A stretch of 14,271 nucleotides of DNA, taken from the NCBI GenBank assembly GCA_003525885.1, contig DQIG01000138.1, forward strand, positions 1,399-15,669, written 5' to 3'. This stretch comes from Stenotrophomonas sp. (GTDB taxonomy: Bacteria; Pseudomonadota; Gammaproteobacteria; Xanthomonadales; Xanthomonadaceae). Position 1 is the first letter of the stretch, and each line of letters begins with the position of its first letter. Position numbers and translations under genes: made by a program. This document shows positions 8,298 through 14,271 of this stretch, piece after piece. The notes under the pieces are model-generated. The model was given only the letters and a program-made list of their open reading frames with translations, searched no databases and had not been told where the DNA came from.

Positions 8298-10142
8298 TTA
8301 CGGTGTGCGCACACCGTGCCCCGCTTCAACCTGCGCATGCAGCGCCTGCAGTTGCGCGACCGTCTGGTTGAACACCTGCAGATCGGCATCAACCAGCACC
8401 GACCAATCGGGCGCGTGCCCCAGCAGCTGCGCTACCTGCTCGGTCGGCGCACGATCGAAACCTTCGCCCAGCACAGCGAGATAGCGCTCACCGAACCCTT
8501 CCGGGTCGCGCTGATCCTGCACGAGCAGCTGCACGGCCAGCAGCCCTGCATAGAGGTAATTCACCAGATAGTTGGGGTCGTCATACATCAGGCGCTTGGC
8601 GATCCAGCCGTTGCGCAGCTGCGGATAACGCTCCGGATCCTGACCGAAGCGCGCCAGCACCCGGCCGGTCAACGCGTCCAGGTCATCGGCGGTACCCAGC
8701 GTGTTGTCGGCCACGCCGCGGTAGATCGACTGTTCCAGCTGCGCCTCCTCGGAAGAGGTGAACAGCTGCAGCACCATGTCGTCCAGCAGTGACTTCAGGT
8801 AATAGGCCTTGGCCCGCGGGTCCTGTGCCTGCTGGTACAGCTGGTCGCGGAAGCGCAGCTCGTTGTAGATCGCGAACGCCTCGGTCAGCCACTGGCTGCC
8901 GTTGCGCTGCAGCGGCGAGGCGTGGCCGCGCTGCATCCACTCACCATGCATCGCGTGGCCGGCTTCATGGGCAATTTCAACATCGCTTTCCAGATCACCC
9001 CTGCGCACCCCGACGTACAGCAGCGTCGACGCGCCAGGAGCATTCACCGCGAACGCATCCTGGCTGCGATTGCCTTGCTCGATAGCCAGGTCCATGCGCC
9101 GGTTGACCGGATCGAGCAGCGCTCGCAGCTCGGCAACGTACGCCGGACCCAGCTGCTGCATGGCGTCGGCGGCGTTGTCGCGCAACTGCACCAGCGTCAG
9201 CACCGGCGGCGTGTAGCCGGCATCGGGCAACGTGGTATCCCAGACCTGCGGCGCATCGATGCCGGTGCGTGCGGCGTGGCGCAGCAACACGTCCTGATAG
9301 GCGCGACGATCCCCTGCATGGCGTTCGATCGCCTGCAGCGTAGCGTCCACCGCCGACGCATCCAGGCCCATGCGCTGGTAGCCCCGCGCGGGTGCGGAGC
9401 CGTCGCCCTGCAGGCGCGCGGCGGCATCGTTCACCTGCACCAGGCCCAGCAGCACCGAGGCCATCGGCTCACGGCGCGAGTGCAGGCCCTGCCAGTAGCC
9501 CTTCCAGCCCGCTTCGCGCAACACACGGTCCTGCTGCTGGGCCAGGGCCTGCTTGTCGTGCCCGGTGTCCCAGTGCCGACCATCACGCTCGATCTGTGGG
9601 TACTCGGCACTGCGCAGGATCTGCCCACGCAGGCGCGCGAAACTGTCCAGCGCCGGATCGGCCAGCGCATCCACGGCCTCATCCAGCGCAGCATTGGCCG
9701 GGCCAGCAGCCTCCTTCAGTGCTCGCGCGCGCAGGAAGGCATACGGCGCTGCCCACACCGCGTCTGCAGGCGCCTCGAGCAGCGCTGCCCTACCGCTGCG
9801 GGCAATGCGGCTGCACAGCCCCATCGCCTGGTCCAGCGCCTGTGCCGGGCGATGATCACGCGCGTTGCGGGCGGCCTGCAGGTGCAGGTAGCCGTGATGG
9901 CGCAGGCACTGTGCCTCCATGGTTTCGGCCTGCTGGAAACGTTCCGCGGGTGCGATGCCGGTAGCGTGCTGCAGAACCTCCGCCTGCCTGCCCAGCGCAT
10001 CACGCGCGCTCTGTTCGACGGCGGCGTTGGCGAAGTAGGCGCGATCGTCGGCGTGCAGCGACTGCGCCTGCAGGCCGGTGAAAGGCACCATCGCCAGCAG
10101 TGCGGCAATGGCAGTGGTGGTACGCATCCTGCGAATCTGCAT
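8298..10142 (-). CDS. Secreted M3-type zinc metallopeptidase (oligoendopeptidase F-like)
   Basis: Predicted 614-residue exported protease. From the ATG at 10140-10142 the protein begins with a Sec signal peptide (MQIRRMRTTTAIAALLAMV, likely cleaved after LQA). GGGAGAGG lies just upstream, whereas the longer frame from 10193 adds an Arg-rich stretch ahead of the signal and lacks support. The zinc-binding HEAGH is at 392-396 inside EIAHEAGHAMHGEW, with the third ligand probably Glu420 in WLTEAFAIYNE, the arrangement of peptidase family M3. The long helical N-terminal half fits the M3 fold, which encloses short peptides. Cytosolic members degrade peptides; the signal peptide places this one in the periplasm or outside. 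It lies 73 bases downstream of the lipoprotein gene on the same strand and may share its transcript. Codon use is very GC-rich, Stenotrophomonas-like. The substrate is unknown. Confidence 0.85.
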   Translation of the reverse strand: MQIRRMRTTTAIAALLAMVPFTGLQAQSLHADDRAYFANAAVEQSARDALGRQAEVLQHATGIAPAERFQQAETMEAQCLRHHGYLHLQAARNARDHRPAQALDQAMGLCSRIARSGRAALLEAPADAVWAAPYAFLRARALKEAAGPANAALDEAVDALADPALDSFARLRGQILRSAEYPQIERDGRHWDTGHDKQALAQQQDRVLREAGWKGYWQGLHSRREPMASVLLGLVQVNDAAARLQGDGSAPARGYQRMGLDASAVDATLQAIERHAGDRRAYQDVLLRHAARTGIDAPQVWDTTLPDAGYTPPVLTLVQLRDNAADAMQQLGPAYVAELRALLDPVNRRMDLAIEQGNRSQDAFAVNAPGASTLLYVGVRRGDLESDVEIAHEAGHAMHGEWMQRGHASPLQRNGSQWLTEAFAIYNELRFRDQLYQQAQDPRAKAYYLKSLLDDMVLQLFTSSEEAQLEQSIYRGVADNTLGTADDLDALTGRVLARFGQDPERYPQLRNGWIAKRLMYDDPNYLVNYLYAGLLAVQLLVQDQRDPEGFGERYLAVLGEGFDRAPTEQVAQLLGHAPDWSVLVDADLQVFNQTVAQLQALHAQVEAGHGVRTP

Positions 10143-10215
10143 CGGCCTCTCCCTGCCTGGTTCACGCCTCGAGCGTAGCAGCCGCTCCGCCACCGTGCCT
10201 GTGCCGGATCAGGCC

Positions 10216-10737
10216 TCAGATCGACTCATCCTCACGCTTGACCAGCATCCAGCAGGGCGACTGCGCGAAGGTGTAGGTCTGCTGATCGCTGCTGTCCGGC
10301 GTGCGGATCTGTACCTGTCGCTGCCCGTCGGCCAGCGTGCTGACCTGTATCTCCCGGCCCTGCCCGGCCAAGGCGGCAGGATCGGGCATCACCGGCCATT
10401 CGACATCGGCCAGCGCCAACCGGCTTTCCACCTTGCGCGGTTCCGGCTCGGCCTCGGCATCAATGTAGCTGTCCAGCAGCGGATCGGCAGTGGCCCTTTC
10501 CTGCAGCGTGATCTCGTTGCCGAAATGCTTCAGGAACGCATCGAATTCCGGGTAGGGGCATTCGCTGCGGGCAGGGACCGGCGCGGGCTCCACCGTTGCA
10601 GCGGTGGTCGCTGGCGCGGCTCTGGGCGGCGGCGTAGCAGGCGTGGCCTCGGGCGGTGCCTGCGGCGCCGGCGTGCAGGCAACCAGTGCCACGCCACAGG
10701 CAAGCATCAGCACTGCAGCAGAACGGTATCGACACAT
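10216..10737 (-). CDS. Hypothetical lipoprotein with Pro/Ala-rich linker
   Basis: The 173-residue protein of unknown function starts MCRYRSAAVLMLACGVALVAC, a lipoprotein signal with the lipobox LVAC (Cys21 the lipidated residue). A Pro/Ala/Thr-rich spacer (about residues 23-55) precedes a compact acidic domain starting at ECPYPEFDAFLKHFGNEITLQ and ending in FAQSPCWMLVKRED. The second residue pattern (ECPYPEF and SPCWML) leaves two cysteines that could form a disulphide in the periplasm. The ATG at 10735-10737 has an AGGA about 8 bases upstream; a longer frame reaching 11037 would overlap the divergent gene and would bury the lipobox. It is divergent from the YiiX-like gene across 81 bases and upstream of the peptidase gene on the same strand. 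I do not recognise a named family. Confidence 0.75.
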   Translation of the reverse strand: MCRYRSAAVLMLACGVALVACTPAPQAPPEATPATPPPRAAPATTAATVEPAPVPARSECPYPEFDAFLKHFGNEITLQERATADPLLDSYIDAEAEPEPRKVESRLALADVEWPVMPDPAALAGQGREIQVSTLADGQRQVQIRTPDSSDQQTYTFAQSPCWMLVKREDESI

Positions 10738-10784
10738 GGGCTCATCCTGAATCCGGTCCGGTCGCCCCATGCTACCGCGCCCCC

Positions 10785-10790
10785 TACAAT
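10785..10790 (+). promoter_or_regulatory. Possible -10 element of the YiiX-like gene
   Basis: TACAAT at 10785-10790 differs by one base from TATAAT and would place a transcript start near 10797, about 22 bases before the ATG at 10819. No good -35 is visible, which is common in GC-rich xanthomonads. It lies in the 81-base divergent gap with the lipoprotein gene. Confidence 0.35.
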
Positions 10791-10818
10791 TCCGGCATCC
10801 CGCCTGCCCGAGACTGCC

Positions 10819-11445
10819 ATGCACCGCCTCCTGCTCCTGATCGGCCTGCTGTTGCCCGTCCTGTGGCCGGCCGTGGCACTGGCCGTCGAACTCCACGAGG
10901 GCGATCTGCTGTTCGTCACCGCCGGCCGCAGCGGCCTCAGCGCAGCCATCGACGATGCCACCGGAAAGCAGGGATCGCCCAGCTTCGATCATGTCGCGCT
11001 GATCGCCTCCGCACCGAAGGGCTGGGACGTATTGCACGCCGATGAGAAAGGATCACGCCGGCAATCGTTGTCCGATTTCCGCCAGGAAGCACGCGCCAAG
11101 CAGCGGCAGATCGTGGTCTATCGCCTGCGCGCACCGCAGCAGGCCGCCATCAAGGACGCGGTTGCGACCGCGCGCATGATGCTGGGCAAACCGTACAACA
11201 CGTCATACGTGTTGAACGAGGACAGCTACTACTGCTCGGACTTCATCGAGCGTGCGTTCCGTGCGCACCACGTGTTCGCACTGCAACCGATGAACTTCCG
11301 CAACCCGCAGACCGGGCAGATCGCCCAGCACTGGGTCGATCTTTACCGCGGCATGGGCATGGAGGTGCCGCAGGATCAGCCCGGCACCAATCCGAACGAC
11401 ATGTCGGCAGCACCGGTGCTGCAACGCATCGGCGTGCTGGAATAA
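10819..11445 (+). CDS. YiiX-type permuted papain-fold (NlpC/P60-like) periplasmic protein
   Basis: The predicted exported protein has 208 residues and a signal peptide, MHRLLLLIGLLLPVLWP then AVALA, cleaved before VELHEGDLLF. The mature part resembles the YiiX/YebB (DUF830) group of circularly permuted NlpC/P60 proteins: the GDLLFV start, His58 in SFDHVALIAS and Cys139 in YYCSDFIERAF are the candidate catalytic pair, in the permuted order His before Cys. Members are thought to act on amide bonds of lipids or peptides; the substrate here is not known. MLGKPYNTSYVLNEDSYYCS is the strongest family segment. The ATG at 10819 is the only one followed directly by the signal peptide; reading further upstream would run through the lipoprotein gene on the other strand. 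The stop is followed at once by a bidirectional terminator shared with the small gene on the minus strand. Confidence 0.85.
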   Translation: MHRLLLLIGLLLPVLWPAVALAVELHEGDLLFVTAGRSGLSAAIDDATGKQGSPSFDHVALIASAPKGWDVLHADEKGSRRQSLSDFRQEARAKQRQIVVYRLRAPQQAAIKDAVATARMMLGKPYNTSYVLNEDSYYCSDFIERAFRAHHVFALQPMNFRNPQTGQIAQHWVDLYRGMGMEVPQDQPGTNPNDMSAAPVLQRIGVLE

Positions 11446-11447
11446 GC

Positions 11448-11472
11448 GAAGCCCCGCACAGGGCGGGGCTTC
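11448..11472. terminator. Bidirectional terminator hairpin
   Basis: GAAGCCCCGC (11448-11457), loop ACAGG, GCGGGGCTTC (11463-11472) form a perfect 10-bp stem, 2 bases after the stop of the YiiX-like gene and 27 bases beyond the stop of the convergent small gene. No long T-tract is present, but the compact GC stem between convergent genes fits termination in both directions. Confidence 0.75.
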
Positions 11473-11499
11473 ACCCGTCACTCCGCGTGCGCGGCGCGG

Positions 11500-11655
11500 T
11501 CATTCTTCTTCGTCGTGGCCGCCCTGCTGCTGGTTGCGCTCTTTGCGCTGCTGATCCTGCTGCTGTTGCTGCTGGTCACGACGGCCCTGCTGCTGATCCT
11601 GCTGGTTCTGCTGGCCCGGCTGCTTCTGGTTCGGGTTCTGGTTCTGCTGTGCCAT
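11500..11655 (-). CDS. Small glutamine-rich hydrophilic protein (51 residues)
   Basis: A 51-residue protein beginning MAQQNQNPNQKQPGQQNQQD and ending in HDEEE. Roughly half the residues are Gln, with Asn, Asp and Arg scattered and no hydrophobic core, signal peptide or membrane segment, so it is probably disordered in the cytosol. Evidence that it is a real gene: ATG at 11653-11655, GGAG 7 bases upstream, steady use of CAG with occasional CAA, a clean TGA at 11500-11502, and a shared terminator 27 bases downstream. The periodic CAG codons give a Leu-rich, equally open reading on the opposite strand, which I regard as an artefact. Similar small Gln-rich or stress-related proteins occur in xanthomonads; no function can be assigned. 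Confidence 0.65.
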   Translation of the reverse strand: MAQQNQNPNQKQPGQQNQQDQQQGRRDQQQQQQDQQRKERNQQQGGHDEEE

Positions 11656-11978
11656 GTCCGTTCTCCGAAAGCCACGCGCGGAATGCGGTGGACGGGGCCA
11701 TCGTCTGCAGCGAAGAGTTAATCGCGCGTTGGCGGACGGCTACACCTGTGTGTACGCGCGTGAATGAACGCGCAGAGCCCCTTGCGGCACAAGCGGATGA
11801 AGGATTCATGCGGGTTCGGCATGTGTTCATGCGGTAATGACAGGAGCACGTATTCAGTGCTGCAGGGCGCACCGGGATGCGCGAGCGTTCGCTCAAGAAT
11901 GGCTACCTGAAGCCGATAGGCTGCGGACGGGCTGCTATGGACGGCCCATTTTTCCAAGCATCAACAAGGAACGTCTAA
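11656..11978. other. Intergenic region between the glutamine-rich gene and the EcsC-family gene
   Basis: These 323 bases carry the two divergent start regions and no convincing gene. I see imperfect repeats only: CGCGCGT (11723-11729) with ACGCGCG (11754-11760), and TTCATGCGG at 11805-11813 and 11826-11834, 21 bases apart. A short open frame starting at 11837 runs into the next gene in another frame and lacks gene-like composition. AAGGA at 11966-11970 is the ribosome-binding site of the EcsC-family gene. Confidence 0.5.
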
Positions 11979-12668
11979 ATGAACGCCATGGTTGCAGAAG
12001 CAAGTGACTCTCGCCTCCTCAAAGCGGTCGAGAGCATCGCAATCAGTCCCGCAGACGCGAAGGCCCTCGTCGCCCAGTACAGACGCCAGATTCTCTCCCA
12101 GGATCCAACACGCGCCCACCACGAGGTTGCAGGGTTGGTGGCCGACAAGATCATCAGCCGCTATTGCCGGATGTCAGCCACCACGGGGGGAGCGACTGCT
12201 CTGACCGGGGTCATCCCAGGAATTGGTACGGCGCTGGCAATGGTTGGCGGTGGTCTCGCCGATGCAAGCATCAGCATGAAACTGCAGGTCGACATGACCA
12301 TGTGCTTGGCTGAGGCCTATGGATGGGACGTGAATGGCGAAGACGCCAGGCACCTGGCTTTTCTCATCGCCGCAGGAGGTTCTCTGGAGAAGCTCGGCGT
12401 CGAAGCGTCGACTCGAATCGCCTCAAATGCTGGCGTAAAGATGGTCCGTCAGTACTTGAATGGCGCCGTGTTGCAAGCCCTCAAGGAACTCTTCAAGAAG
12501 ATCGGCATCACCTTTACCCGCAAGGCGCTGGAAAAGGCCATTCCGTTCGGCATCGGAGTCGTCATCGGATCAGGGGCCAACTATGCGTTGACCAAATATG
12601 TTGGCAATACTGCGCGAAGCTGGTTCGAAGCGGATGCCGCACTGGGCAACAAGCCCAACGAAATCTGA
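11979..12668 (+). CDS. EcsC-family protein
   Basis: The 229-residue protein has the layout of the EcsC family (PF12787): a charged N-terminal helix pair, then ATTGGATALTGVIPGIGTAL (about 67-86), a glycine-rich hydrophobic segment, MKLQVDMTMCLAEAYGWD, EDARHLAFLIAAGGSLEKLG, VKMVRQYLNGAVLQALKELF, and a C-terminal glycine-rich hydrophobic helix with FGIGVVIGSGANYALTKYVG. The family is named after a gene in the Bacillus ecs transporter operon, but its biochemical role is not established; membrane association is likely from the two hydrophobic stretches. ATG at 11979 with AAGGA 8 bases upstream. Its base composition is clearly less GC-rich than the genes on either side (many AAA, ATT, TTG and GTT codons), which suggests later acquisition. 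No ABC transporter genes are nearby. Confidence 0.82.
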   Translation: MNAMVAEASDSRLLKAVESIAISPADAKALVAQYRRQILSQDPTRAHHEVAGLVADKIISRYCRMSATTGGATALTGVIPGIGTALAMVGGGLADASISMKLQVDMTMCLAEAYGWDVNGEDARHLAFLIAAGGSLEKLGVEASTRIASNAGVKMVRQYLNGAVLQALKELFKKIGITFTRKALEKAIPFGIGVVIGSGANYALTKYVGNTARSWFEADAALGNKPNEI

Positions 12669-12685
12669 GCAGCGCGCGTTCTGGC

Positions 12686-12716
12686 CATGCGGCTTTCCAA
12701 AGTGGGAAGCCGCATG
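12686..12716. terminator. Bidirectional terminator between EcsC-family gene and atoE
   Basis: CATGCGGCTTTCC (12686-12698), loop AAAGT, GGGAAGCCGCATG (12704-12716) form a 13-bp stem with one G-U pair, 17 bases after the EcsC-family stop and 16 bases past the stop of the convergent transporter gene. A T-rich tract is lacking; position and stem strength support termination in both directions. Confidence 0.75.
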
Positions 12717-12732
12717 ATCCGGGGATACTGGA

Positions 12733-14160
12733 CTACGGCATCACCGGTGGCACATACGCCAGGGTCATGCCCAGCAGCCACAGCAGGCCCAGCACCAGCG
12801 GGATGTGCACCAGCAGCTGGATGAAGGTGAAGCCCACGATGTCGCGCGCCTTCAGTCCCAGCACGCCCAGCAGCGGCAGCATCCAGAACGGATTGATCAG
12901 GTTCGGCAACGCTTCGGCCGCGTTGTAGACCTGCACCGCCCAGCCCAGGTGCGCCTTCAGTTCGTTGGCGGCCTGCATCACGTACGGTGCCTCGATGATC
13001 CACTTGCCGCCACCGGACGGCACGAAGAAGCCCAGCACCGCCGAATAGACGCCCATCACCAGCGCGAACGAATCGGTGCTGGCCACGTGCACGAACAGGC
13101 TCGACAGCCGGTGCGCCAGGGTCTGCCCGTCACCGCCAGCGGCGTGGGTGAGGATCATCGCGATGCCGCCGTACAGCGGGAACTGGATCAGCACGCCGGT
13201 CGTGCTCGGCACCGCCTTGGCCACCGCGTTGAGGAAGCTACGCGGCCGCCAGTGCAGCAGCAGGCCCAGCGAGATGAACAGGAAGTTGTAGGTGTTGAGG
13301 TTGGCGATGGCGGTGATCGCCGGCTTATTGGCGAACTCGTTGAACAACCAGCCGAACGCAAGCAGCGAGAGCAGCACGGTCAGCAGCGGGCTGTACTCCA
13401 GCCATTCGCCCGGGCGCGTGCGTCGCTGCAGCGGCTCCGGCTCGGCCTGCGCGGCGCCGGGGAACTCCTCGGCAGTACGCGCACTGCCGGCCGCGGGCGC
13501 GGTCAGCCAGGCGATCAACAGCGAAACCAGGATCAGCACCGAGGTCAGTGCGATCGACTGCCACAGGAAGATGGTTTCAGTGAACGGCAGAACGCCGGTG
13601 ATTTCCACCAGCCCCGGCGGCATGCTGGCCGGGTTGGCCTGCAGCTGTGCCGCCGACGAGCTCAATCCCATTGCCCACACCGCACCCAGGCCGAGGTAGG
13701 CTGAAGCGCCAGCGGCGCGATAGTCCATGCGCAGTTCGGTGCGGCGAGCCAGCGCGCGCACCAGCAGACCGCCGAATACCAGCGAGAAGCCCCAGCTGAG
13801 CAGCGAGGCGAGCATGCTGACCAGGCCCACGTACACCACCGCACCGCGGCCGGTGCGCGGCACCCGGGCCAGGAAGTCGATGAAGCGCGCGACCACCGGC
13901 GCGGTGGCCACGGCGTAGCCACCGATGACCACGAAGGCCATCTGCATGGTGAAGGGAATCAGGCTCCAGAAGCCGTCACCGAAGGCGCTGGCAGTGGCCT
14001 GCGGGGTCGAACCGAATCCCATTGCGGCCAGCGCGACGATGACCACGCCCAGCACCGCGAACACGTATGCGTCGGGGAACCACTTTTCCGCCCAGGCCGC
14101 CGAACGCAGCGCTGCGCGCGCCATCCAGCCGTCCTGTACTGCTGCCGTCGAGGCCATCAT
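12733..14160 (-). CDS. atoE: Short-chain fatty acid transporter, AtoE family
   Basis: Inner-membrane permease of 475 residues, the usual AtoE/TIGR00366 length, thought to import short-chain fatty acids such as acetoacetate or butyrate. About 11-12 membrane helices are visible, with conserved blocks: FPDAYVFAVLGVVIVALAAM (about 28-47), FTMQMAFVVIGGYAVATAP, SWGFSLVFGGLLVRALARR, QFPLYGGIAMILTHAAGG and FFVPSGGGKWIIEAPYVM, then an NLINPFWMLPLLGVLGLKARD stretch near the end. A hydrophilic loop (about 225-250) holds PAAGSARTAEEFPGAAQAEP. Two ATGs occur in tandem (14160 and 14157); GGGAGGG lies 3 bases before the first and 6 before the second, so 14157 may be the actual start. No CoA-transferase or thiolase gene (atoD, atoA, atoB) is visible within the window. 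The gene converges on the EcsC-family gene; a palindrome and a SMAG-like repeat lie upstream. Confidence 0.88.
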   Translation of the reverse strand: MMASTAAVQDGWMARAALRSAAWAEKWFPDAYVFAVLGVVIVALAAMGFGSTPQATASAFGDGFWSLIPFTMQMAFVVIGGYAVATAPVVARFIDFLARVPRTGRGAVVYVGLVSMLASLLSWGFSLVFGGLLVRALARRTELRMDYRAAGASAYLGLGAVWAMGLSSSAAQLQANPASMPPGLVEITGVLPFTETIFLWQSIALTSVLILVSLLIAWLTAPAAGSARTAEEFPGAAQAEPEPLQRRTRPGEWLEYSPLLTVLLSLLAFGWLFNEFANKPAITAIANLNTYNFLFISLGLLLHWRPRSFLNAVAKAVPSTTGVLIQFPLYGGIAMILTHAAGGDGQTLAHRLSSLFVHVASTDSFALVMGVYSAVLGFFVPSGGGKWIIEAPYVMQAANELKAHLGWAVQVYNAAEALPNLINPFWMLPLLGVLGLKARDIVGFTFIQLLVHIPLVLGLLWLLGMTLAYVPPVMP

Positions 14161-14213
14161 TCACCCTCCCAGGTTCGATGGATCGATTCTGGGCGGTGGG
14201 GTGCGGGCTGTCA

Positions 14214-14236
14214 GCCACCTATTGGTCGTAGGTGGC
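14214..14236. repeat. Perfect 8-bp inverted repeat upstream of atoE
   Basis: GCCACCTA (14214-14221), seven bases, TAGGTGGC (14229-14236), about 54 bases upstream of the atoE start. It could be an operator, a leader hairpin or part of the adjacent repeat. No regulator gene is visible next to it. Confidence 0.55.
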
Positions 14237-14237
14237 G

Positions 14238-14260
14238 GTAGTGCCGGCCGCTGGCCGGCA
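14238..14260 (+). repeat. SMAG-like (GTAG) REP palindrome
   Basis: GTAG (14238-14241) directly followed by TGCCGGCC, loop GCT, GGCCGGCA (stem 14242-14260). A GTAG head on a short GC palindrome is the hallmark of SMAG repeats of Stenotrophomonas maltophilia. These are REP-type elements mobilised in trans by a RAYT transposase; none is in this window. SMAGs often occur as pairs, and a partner may lie past the window edge. Confidence 0.75.
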
Positions 14261-14271
14261 ACCTCTGGATC

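Noticed and set aside
8922..10178. A 418-codon plus-strand open frame opposite the peptidase gene
   Set aside because: The minus strand carries the signal peptide, HEAGH motif and ribosome-binding site; the plus frame has none of these.
11500..11655. CAG-rich stretch considered as a tandem repeat or microsatellite
   Set aside because: The CAG runs are interrupted at irregular intervals by AAC, GAT, CGT and GGC codons, so it is coding low complexity without a fixed repeat unit.
11515..11721. A Leu-rich plus-strand frame that looks like a small membrane protein
   Set aside because: It is the mirror of the CAG-rich glutamine gene and lacks a ribosome-binding site; the minus strand has one.
11805..11834. 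Two copies of TTCATGCGG 21 bases apart as a possible operator or short CRISPR-like repeat
   Set aside because: Only two copies, nine bases, no conserved spacer length series; could be chance.
12805..13704. A 299-codon plus-strand open frame opposite atoE
   Set aside because: Arg/Gln/His-rich shadow of a clear membrane transporter.

Overview
This window looks like a composite of at least two, and probably three, bacterial lineages. No single native locus would be expected to look like this. Bases 1 to about 5,560 resemble the Rhizobium/Agrobacterium group. They hold the start of kdsA, a glyoxalase-fold gene, lexA with alphaproteobacterial SOS operators (GAAC-N7-GAAC), a ComEC/Rec2-type membrane protein without the nuclease domain, and the 5' quarter of gltA. 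From about 5,560 the codons of gltA turn abruptly to almost exclusively G/C-ending. Up to about 8,143 the content resembles a high-GC alphaproteobacterium such as Caulobacter: the rest of gltA, a strong terminator, an AraC-type regulator and a divergent DUF2306 membrane protein that is cut off. From about 8,270 to the end the sequence resembles Stenotrophomonas (Gammaproteobacteria), ending in a GTAG-headed palindrome typical of S. maltophilia SMAG elements.

Layout. The minus-strand pair glyoxalase-like gene then kdsA (1-1360) is divergent from lexA (1552-2280). comEC (2370-4931, minus) converges on lexA and is divergent from gltA (5218-6501, plus). The gltA terminator separates it from the AraC-type gene (6562-7623, minus), which is divergent from DUF2306 (7679 to about 8143, broken). 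An orphan stretch of about 120 bases lies between two GATC sites (8144 and 8266). The Stenotrophomonas-like part carries a secreted M3-type metallopeptidase and a lipoprotein (both minus), a periplasmic YiiX-type permuted papain-fold protein (plus), a 51-residue glutamine-rich protein (11500-11655, minus), an EcsC-family protein of lower GC (11979-12668, plus) and an AtoE-type short-chain fatty acid transporter (minus).

How the genes work together. In the first part they are core functions: lipopolysaccharide Kdo synthesis, SOS control, DNA uptake and the entry step of the citric acid cycle. LexA should repress its own promoter through an operator lying in the -35/-10 spacer. The AraC-type regulator may control the DUF2306 gene from their short shared intergenic region. 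The lipoprotein, peptidase and YiiX-like protein are all exported envelope proteins around one divergent intergenic region, but nothing here proves a common pathway. I see no CRISPR array, transposase, phage genes, tRNA or rRNA. I find no convincing new multi-gene system. The most unusual signals are the in-frame hybrid citrate synthase, the broken DUF2306 gene with its GATC-bounded orphan fragment, the glutamine-rich small protein and the EcsC-family gene of atypical composition.
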